A stretch of DNA of 64,000 nt from Purpureocillium takamizusanense (taxonomy: Eukaryota > Ascomycota > Sordariomycetes > Hypocreales > Ophiocordycipitaceae), in contig NC_063076.1 in NCBI RefSeq assembly GCF_022605165.1, forward strand, positions 2,108,001-2,172,000, read 5' to 3'. The position numbers were made by a program, and so were the translations under genes. The stretch's first letter is position 1. Every line of letters begins with the position of its first letter. Shown here in pieces: positions 57,115 through 64,000 of this stretch. The notes under the pieces are model-generated. The model made no database searches. It was given only the letters and a program-made list of their open reading frames with translations, and was not told the origin of the DNA.

Positions 57115-60100
57115 TGCGAAATTCTGACGAGCCCAGCAGGATGGAAAGAAATGAGAAAGGTGGCGGCGGGCTCGCGACAAAGGCGGCATTTCAACGAAAA
57201 TATACCACGACCAACCCGGCACGCGTCCACTTTGCCAGGGAGGCCCAGCCAGTGTGTTGATGCGATGACGCTATACCTCCAGGGGTACCATTCCTGCACT
57301 TGAGGCGAAACGTCAATTTGTCTGGGTCAGGGACGTGGCGACCAGAACTACTGGCTGCCAGCGGCGTTGGCCCTCGGCACCAAAGTAGCCTAGGCGGCTA
57401 ACAGCCCGATCAAGGTGCCGGTGTTTGTCGTCAGCTTCTGGCGCATGACACCGCCCGTCACTCGTACATGCCTTCTTAGCCTGAAGGGCGCAACACAGTG
57501 CCAGGGAAGAAGGGCTTCTTCACGCCGATCGAGTTGCGAACTCCCAGCAAAGATGAGACGGGGCGGCGGCCTGTTAATATTGGCGTGGGATTACTGCACG
57601 TTTTTATTGCAAACGGCGACGAGATGGCTCTTAGGCAATACGCGTTGCGAAGGCTCTAATAGGCGGGTGCCTTGCGGGTGTACTGAGCAGTCCACGAAGC
57701 ACCTGCGCCCGCACTACGTACAAGGACAGGTCGCCACGCGGAGCGCGGAGCGGACGAGAGGCGGTGACCCTGTCGACCGTGGTAGGGCGCCGATGAAGCC
57801 GCGCTTCCCCATGTCGAGAAACAGGGCTCTGATGAGGGCGGGCCGAGCGCTGAGGTATGTCGCAAATATGTGAGGTGTGTGTGTGTGTGTGTACGAGGAG
57901 GGTCTGCGACAAGGGACGAGGAAGGTGCACTTCGCAAACCCAGCGTCTGCGAGCAGCATGACACAGTACGTACGGACCACGTCGTGCCATGGCGAGGATG
58001 AATGATGGTACGTACGTACGAAGGAGGTGTTTGGCCCGTGCCTGGGGCCCGACGTGTTGGAAACGGGGCAATTGTTGACCGTATGGCAAATCAGGAGCAG
58101 CCAGGTTCATTTCGATTTGAGGTTGCAATGATGTTGACTCTCGTACAGGGCTACTACAGTACTACCTGCCGAATTACCGTAGCCACAGGACAGAGAGGGT
58201 GAGGACAGTACCGGCTGTTGTTGAAGCCTCACGGGTTCACAGGCAAGTACGTGTCAAGTACGTACTGTAGGTACGTAGGTATGCACGGGACACTCTAATG
58301 AAGGCGAAATTGCCGTCTGGTGACAAAAAAGAAAAAAAATGTGAGAGGCAAGATGTCGTCTCCGCATCTCTCTGGCGCTTGTTCTGCAGCAGCTCGACTG
58401 AAGCAAGAGCCGGCCACACGGCGTGGCTGCAGTAGCTCGGCCAGATTATGCAGGCCAGCACGCAGCAAGCAGGGACGCACACATGTATATATACGTATAT
58501 TGTACGTTGAAGGTGTCGCAGCGCGACAATCTGCGGGCGGGCTCCTGGCCGGTTTGATGCCTCCTCCTATCCTAGGTTCTAGCTTAGAAAACCGGTGAAG
58601 CCTCTTAACGGGAACAGGACCTCCCTACGTACTTGCTGCTGCTTGCTTGCTGTGCGCACAGATATCATGAAGGTACGAGTACTAACGTATAAAGTACCTG
58701 GAACCAAGTTATTGGGGCGAGCCAGCGGACCCCGACCTGATGATGACAGGCACGGGCCATGAGCAGGCTCGACCGGGCCAGGCAGGGTGAGGGACGGCGG
58801 AGCGCGCTGGTCGAGGCAGACACGGGATGGCCGGGGGGGGGCTGATGGTTGAGATGCCCATGCGCGCGACGGTTTAATTGATTGATTGATCGATTGACTG
58901 ACGACGAGCCGGGGCAAAGACACGAGGCATCCGTTGGGCCGTGTCGAATGCAAGCATGCAAGCATGCATGCATCAAATATGGGCGGTTTCATCCAAGACG
59001 GTCCGGGCGGCTGCCTGACGACGGCACTGCGCCAGCATCCCATGCCTGCAGCGGGACGCGTGCGTGCGACATGCATACCGGCCTGTTGGTTCACTCTTTC
59101 GGGCGGCGACGTGATTGCTCGCTGCAGCATCTCAATTCGCCCTGTCGGCCGCGGAAGGCTTCCGGACTGCATGCAGCTCGCCTGCGGCGGGGACGACATG
59201 ATGCATTAGTTAGTATTCTCCACGCACAACGAGGCGGGGGGCAGGGACGACGACGACGACGGTACTAAGGTACTTCGTACTTGGTAGTCAAGGTATAGTA
59301 CAAAAGGTATACGTACAAAGCCCAATATAGATGATAATGGGGCCGTCGCCAGCCCTGCCTGCTGTCGTCGTCCCAATGAATCAATCAACTGACCTGTCAG
59401 CAGGTGATCCCGGTCAGCTTTCTCTCCGCTTTGGCTTCCATCCTCGTAGGTAGGTACGCACCGCGCGTCTCTGTACCGTCCTCTTCGATACAGGTAGGTA
59501 CCTCATGCCTTGCGCGTCTGTCCTCGGCCTCGTTTTCTCGTAGTTAGATTAGTATGGTAACAGCCCGGAACTGGTCAACAGCTTCCCCTGCGTGAGGCAT
59601 ACTACCTAAGTAGTAAGGTATAAGGTGGATAACACGGACAGGATACTAAGGTAGTAGCTGCTTCGGCGACGTTGGTGTGCGTACTGTAGCACCTGAGTAC
59701 CTTTAGTACTACTAATCTACCTTAGTACCTAGGTACCTACAGGGAAGTAGTACCTTAGTACCAAGGTAAGTACCTTGTGTATAAAGGTACAGGCTGCTGC
59801 GCCAAGCAACACCCATCCCATCTGCGAAGTCATCCTATCGGTCTGTGCCCGATGGCCCAATAGTTAACATCTACGACGACGCCCGACACCCCCCTGCCCG
59901 TCCTCGTCCATCTCGCCCAACCCAGGCTCCCGGAGCCAGTGCCGGAGACAAATGCCGTCCGCCCTGTTGACTCCGTTCTGGAAGCCCGGTCAGTACTACT
60001 AGGTAAGGTAGCAGATGGTAGGCCAAAATGGTGTGGTGTGGTGTGGTGTGGTATGGTGTATAGTACCAAGTGTACAAAGTCATACATGTGGCAATACATG

Positions 60101-60733
60101 GGTACGACAGGTCTCTCTCAACTTGGGTAACAAGATGCAGGCAGCTACTGCCGACTCGGTACTGCAGCTGCAAGATTCGACGGCCGTAGCAGCAGCAAGG
60201 AAGGAGCAGGCGGGTCGGTCGGGGTTCATTCACTCATCCATCCATTCATCCATCCCTCCATCCATCCATGCATTCGCTCGCTCGCTCGCTCGCTCGTTCA
60301 TTCATTCTTGTGGCCCACCGCGGCGAGGCTGTCTCAGCTGCCGATGAAACACAGCCAACGATACCCAGCGTCTTGATCCCCAACATGTGCGTGCCCCTTT
60401 GTCCTGCTTTTCCATCGACCTCATATACCGTACGCCGCTTACAGACCGGGCCCCTCCCGACCTGGTCAGACCCGGGGTCCGCGCCACAGACGGCTTTCAA
60501 GTCTTCAAGCGCTGCCGAGAGACGCACCTGACCTGCTTGCTCTCCTCCATTGCCGCAAAATCAGACGACACTCCGTTGCAACAAGATCACAAAGTCTAGC
60601 CAGACTTGCCCGGCCAGCTCCGGCCACTTCATGCCCTCAATAAGGCCTGACTCAGAAGCAGTCGAGGCGGCCAACCAAGTTCGCACGAGACGGCGCCTTC
60701 GTTGATAGCCATTCTACCAGGCCCCCTTCCACC
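57115..60733. other. 3.6 kb gene-poor tract
   Basis: No convincing gene. Contains GT repeat 57871-57890, tandem TTGA words at 58876-58893, CATGCAAG words at 58951-58972, GTAC/TAGG islands at 58235-58285, 59260-59310, 59445-59500, 59580-59800 and 59995-60010, tandem GTGGT words at 60032-60056 and a CATC/CGCT compound repeat at 60230-60306. The last ~130 bp are leader of the F-box gene. Confidence 0.5.
60230..60306 (+). repeat. Compound CATC / CGCT / CATT minisatellite
   Basis: Imperfect CATC tandem units (60230-60272), then GCTC units (60274-60294), then ATTC units to 60306. Confidence 0.85.
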
Positions 60734-61480
60734 ATGATTATCCTCCCGAGGCTTCCCGCGGCGCCACCAAGAAAACGAGGCCCCGACTTCTACAACAGAC
60801 ATGACTTGCCGGCAACCTATACGGGCGGCGGCCTTGTCAAGCAGACGCTCGTCCAGCACCAGCACCAGCCACTGACACAGCACCAGCCCGCGCCCACATG
60901 TCGCTCGCTGCCACCACAGGTGCCCTCGCGCATCGAGCGATTACCCAGCGAGCTCCAGCGAATCATCTTCTCGTATCTCGACTACCAGGCTCTGATACAT
61001 CTTTCTACCCTGAATCGCTACTTTCACCGCACCATACAGCCTCGAGACATGGCCGATCCTGTCGACATGACCCAGTTCGTGATGCGAGCTGCCAAAGACT
61101 TCCCTCAACATCGCCCGAGCGAGAAGGGTCACGACTACAAGCCCGGAAACTTTGAGTGCTACATCTGCTTCCGAGTGCGCTCACCAGATCACTTTGATAT
61201 GCTGCAGCCCCAGGCTGCCTTTGTCGACACAACAGGCCGCATAGTCCGTGGGCGCGAGCCCGATGCGCGCATCGACAGACAGGTGATGCTTCGTCGATTT
61301 TGCATAGATTGCGGTGTCTGCGAGGGTATACATGCCCCTTTCGACTGTTTGACCACGAGAACAGGCAAAGACTTGTGGGTGTGCAACTGCCGACAAGTCT
61401 GGTCTAAACCAGGTTGCCTTCGCTGTCCCGATTGTCGAGGGGACTGTCCATTGCGGCCAAGACGCAAGCTCTTGCTGTGA
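60734..61480 (+). CDS. F-box protein with C-terminal Cys-rich domain
   Basis: Single exon, 248 residues, ATG context ACCATGAT. An F-box occupies about residues 65-110 (RIERLPSELQRIIFSYLDYQ, ALIHLSTLNRYFHRTIQP), with the LPxEL...IFSYLD...LSTLNRYF pattern. The preceding ~60 residues are polar, Gln/His/Pro-rich. The C-terminal half has about a dozen Cys in CxxC pairs (CYICF, RRFCIDCGVCEG, CNCRQVW, CLRCPDCRGDC), probably zinc-binding. F-box proteins recruit substrates to SCF ubiquitin ligases through Skp1. Small F-box proteins with a C-terminal Cys cluster are common in Sordariomycetes and mostly uncharacterised. The end in RRPRRKLLL-like basic residues could be a nuclear signal. Confidence 0.82.
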   Translation: MIILPRLPAAPPRKRGPDFYNRHDLPATYTGGGLVKQTLVQHQHQPLTQHQPAPTCRSLPPQVPSRIERLPSELQRIIFSYLDYQALIHLSTLNRYFHRTIQPRDMADPVDMTQFVMRAAKDFPQHRPSEKGHDYKPGNFECYICFRVRSPDHFDMLQPQAAFVDTTGRIVRGREPDARIDRQVMLRRFCIDCGVCEGIHAPFDCLTTRTGKDLWVCNCRQVWSKPGCLRCPDCRGDCPLRPRRKLLL

Positions 61481-61814
61481 CTCGAATCGCGATCGACCTT
61501 TCCAGCTAATGCGTCGTTGGTGCTATCAACTGTCTCGCGATGACGTTGTGGTGGGAGCTGGAGAGTAGAGTGTCTCTTCAACCTTCCCCCAACACAAAAG
61601 TGTTCGAAGGCGGCCTGTCCCCGTCCGAGGAATTTTTTGGAAAACAAAACCGGGGAGATCGGGCTGGGCGTTCGGCGTTGAGCTTGCGTTGCCGGTCGCA
61701 AACCGAGACAAGGCGAGAGACGGCCGTCCTGTAATCACTTTTAATACATACATGCTTTCACTGTCACGTTTCCACACACCACTTACTACTGTGAATGGAA
61801 AGCTGCTGTAAGCC
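61481..61814. other. Intergenic
   Basis: 3' side of the F-box gene and 3' side of the minus-strand remnant. No gene seen. Confidence 0.4.
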
Positions 61815-62537
61815 TCAAATAGTTTCATACCGCTGTATATTTGCGCCTCTCGTGCCCTCGCTTCCATCCGGAGCAGATCTTGCAAGCGTGGCCGCACGCA
61901 CACCTTTCATTATTGCCCCAACAATGAGTTGTGTGTCGGCAAGCTGCACTCTCGCATTGTACAGCGATTTGTCCTCCACGTTGGCCTCAGCGGTACCTCT
62001 TTCGTCACCAACAAGCCAAGTGTGCAGCATCGAAAACGCTGCATATGGCACATGCCTCGCACTTTCCAGTCAATCATCATCATCGTCAACTTGACTGCCC
62101 TTTGGAAACGCCAAGCTAATCTCCCGCGCTACAACGCCCGACCCTCAAGACTCGTCTGCTCTTGTCTCTCTGGCAAGTGCCGGCGTAAAGCCAACGAACG
62201 CTGTAAAAGCTCCAGTGGTCGACATCAGGTCACAATCTTCCATTTCGTCTCGTCAGCCTCGCATGACCTTGCCAAATGCTGCCCTCCCGACGCCCATGAA
62301 TTCGACTTCCTCGCCGTCTTTTGGTGTGGCCGATGCATTCGTCTCGTTCAAAATACCAGCGTGGTAGCTCGACCCTCGTTGGTACCGCTCCAAGCAACGA
62401 TATAACAGCCCTCGCCAACAACCGTTCTCGCCCGTTTCTCGGCTGAGTGGACTGTGCTTGCTCACTGTTCTCGTCTCCCTCGATAAAGTTTCCGCAAGCC
62501 CACGTGCAGATTTCGGCCGGACAGGCGCCTGGGCCAT
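61815..62537 (-). pseudogene. Probable decayed protein-coding gene
   Basis: Read on the minus strand, protein-like sequence continues for about 700 bp but in broken frames. One frame (62537 downward) has SSYHAGILNETNASATPKDG, then EEVEFMGVGRAAFGKVMRG and stops. The adjacent frame gives CEADETKWKIVT and stops. A third frame then runs TGAFTAFVGFTPALARETRA, DES-stop, VVAREISLAFPKGSQVDDDD, stop, and SARHVPYAAFSMLHTWLVGD, then ANVEDKSLYNARVQLADTQL to a final stop near 61815. At least one frameshift and two in-frame TGA codons lie without plausible splice sites around them. I do not recognise the parent family. It overlaps the expected promoter/start of the SET gene at 62536. Alternatives: a real gene with unusual introns, or chance. 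Confidence 0.45.
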
Positions 62538-63448
62538 GACAACAACAGGCTGTCACGCCACGTCGGAAGACCATGTGCCGATCATCACCAAACAACTTTC
62601 CATGGAAGATTACGTTTCGGAACTAGTCGCGAGAGCTGTTCAGGCGGCATTCAAGGACCGCGATATCGACGGGTCTGTTGCCTGCTTTCTCCCCTGCAGG
62701 TTCGCCGGCGCGCAGTGAAACTGACTGTTTCGACCTGGTTCAGTATCCGCGGTGTTGGTGGCGGCAGATTTCCTTCTGCCTCTTCTGCGCCCCTGCCGCC
62801 GAGTCTGGACATCTGTATTCCACCCGTCATCACAAAGAATCAATCAGAGCCGCATTTCAGAAACGAATTTTTCGAGATTGGGCCTTCCAAAATTGCGGGC
62901 TGGGGCGCCTTTGCTTCCCGAGAGCTACGGCAAGGCCAGGTTATCCTAAGAGAGGCAGCTTTATTCGCTGCCGATTCCACCGACTTGTTCGAGCAATATG
63001 ATCGGCTGCGACCGGAGGCAAAAGAAGTGGCACTCAGCCTCTATGCCAACAGATTGGCCAAGCCTGGAACTCCTCGAATTCAAGCCATCTGGGTTACCAA
63101 CCGGTACGTTCCCCCTTGGAGAGTGTGTGCCACGGGATATGTCGTATTGATCAGTTTGACAGCTTCTTCATCGGCGGTCGATGTGCTGGTCTATTCCCCG
63201 TGGCTGCCAGATTCAATCACGCCTGTTTTCCGGGGCAAAACATCGATTTCACGTTCGATGACGAGTCACAGTGCTTAGTCCTGACAGTGCGAGCAGGTAA
63301 GATTGCGCTCGGTGATGAGCTGACCATCAATTACGGGAGGGATCGAACTTTGGGTGAGCTGTACATGACATACGGGTTCAGATGCAAGTGTGGAGGGTGC
63401 CCTGGGCTAAGTGATCAGGATGTTTTGAGACTTACATCTCAGTGGTAG
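62536..63448 (+). CDS. SET-domain protein (putative lysine methyltransferase)
   Basis: Three exons are proposed: 62536-62672, 62744-63103 and 63163-63448, for 260 residues. Intron 1 (GTCTGT, CTGAC, GGTTCAG) is the least certain. Intron 2 (GTACGT...TTTGACAG, 59 bp) is fixed by the need to pass from VTNR into FFIGGRCAGLFP. The SET domain starts at FEIGPSKIAGWGAFASRELRQG and includes FPVAARFNHACFPGQN (the NHxC motif) and DELTINYG. A post-SET-like Cys cluster closes it: FRCKCGGC. The family transfers methyl groups from SAM to protein lysines, often in histones; the target is unknown. Length is short for the family but all core motifs are present. The N-terminal exon (MTTTGCHATSEDH) has no domain and could be mis-predicted. 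Confidence 0.78.
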
Positions 63449-63763
63449 AGGATAGCCGGACCGACAATCCTAGGCCTTTCAGCCGGGCACTGGGTACATC
63501 AGGCGTCTGGACAATGGCCTGGATCAACGGCGCAGTGAAGGTGACCGCGACCTGGTCATAACTTCTGCCTCTATTTGGGTTTTCTGAAGCTACCGCAGTA
63601 TTGTTGTGGTTTGCAGGACGACTATGGGCCTCTGTCTGGGAACTGTTCACCCACAGTCTTCCCGTCAAGGCGAGCGAAAGGGGGTCGGGCGTAGGATTCC
63701 CATTTTCCTCTGCTTATCAGGGTTATTCGGGTCAATATCCTTGAGGACATCGGTGTGTTTGGT
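63449..63763. other. Convergent intergenic region
   Basis: Between the SET gene stop and the stop of the partial minus-strand gene. No gene seen. Confidence 0.4.
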
Positions 63764-64000
63764 TCAGACAAGACCCAAAAAGGCAGCAAAATCGTCCTCC
63801 CAGTCGGTGCCCTGCGTCCGCCGTGTAGATTGAGGCTCGAAGGTCCATAACCCTTGCTCGTTTCTCGTAAGCGCGACTTGAATTTTGCCCAAATCGTCGA
63901 GGCCTTTGGGTAGATTCATTTTCTCGGGGCCTAGGGCGAGGATCTGGGGATCTATGTGGCTGAAAAGCATGGGCAATGAATCCCCCTTCCACGCAACAAC
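63764..64000 (-). CDS. C-terminal end of an unknown protein (5' part outside window)
   Basis: The minus-strand frame is open from base 64000 to a stop at 63764-63766, 78 codons. It reads VVAWKGDSLPMLFSHIDPQI, with charged, balanced composition, and ends DWEDDFAAFLGLV. Not recognised. The coding character and lack of stops to the window edge support a real terminal exon, but no domain is visible. Confidence 0.55.
   Translation of the reverse strand, partial: VVAWKGDSLPMLFSHIDPQILALGPEKMNLPKGLDDLGKIQVALTRNEQGLWTFEPQSTRRTQGTDWEDDFAAFLGLV

Noticed and set aside
57448..57465. ACACCGCCCGTC, identical to the universal small-subunit rRNA primer site
   Set aside because: Only about 12 bases match; the flanks do not match 18S or mitochondrial SSU rRNA, so it is a chance match.
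58579..59199. 206-codon minus-strand frame
   Set aside because: Covers tandem TTGA and CATGCAAG repeats; no coding features.

Overview
The window is nuclear DNA of a filamentous ascomycete, most likely a Sordariomycete of the order Hypocreales. Genes are interrupted by short introns (about 50-105 bp) with GT donors, CTAAC/CTGAC-like branch sites and AG acceptors. Coding sequence is GC-rich, and the gene content is typical of these fungi: myosin-I with a DDDDW tail, PFA4 palmitoyltransferase, niaD-type nitrate reductase, class II DAHP synthase and WrbA-like quinone reductase. The species cannot be fixed from sequence alone. I found no tRNA, rRNA, CRISPR or intact transposon.

Layout. 0-13.4 kb is gene-dense: the 3' end of an MFS sugar transporter (+), glucose-6-phosphate 1-epimerase (+), class II DAHP synthase (-), a HypK-like NatA partner (+), an AT-hook/BRCT nuclear protein (-) and a caspase-fold protein lacking the catalytic Cys (-). 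A 7.6 kb gene-poor tract (13.4-21.1 kb) follows, full of poly-G runs and microsatellites. Then come a membrane-anchored GT90 glycosyltransferase (-) divergent from PFA4 (+), and class I myosin (-), an RPEL-repeat protein (+) and a small Ser-rich protein (-). A second gene-poor tract spans 34.5-39.7 kb. It is followed by ER FKBP2 (+), nitrate reductase (+), DNA polymerase kappa (-), a Pro-rich conserved protein (+), a single-pass PPxY membrane protein (+), a quinone reductase (+), a DDGGH-type O-methyltransferase (-) and a polytopic membrane protein (-). A third gene-poor tract (57.1-60.7 kb) precedes an F-box/Cys-rich protein (+), a probable decayed gene (-), a SET-domain protein (+) and the C-terminus of an unknown protein (-) cut by the window end.

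The genes are mostly unrelated housekeeping loci, not a metabolic cluster. Functional threads are aromatic amino acid synthesis (DAHP synthase), nitrate assimilation (nitrate reductase with two NirA-consensus sites just upstream), actin/endocytosis (myosin-I; an RPEL protein is a candidate G-actin binder) and ubiquitin-linked functions (PPxY protein, F-box protein). I did not find a convincing new multi-gene system. The best leads are the Cys-less caspase-fold protein, the PPxY single-pass protein, the decayed gene at 61.8-62.5 kb and the recurring GTAC/TAGG-rich intergenic islands.
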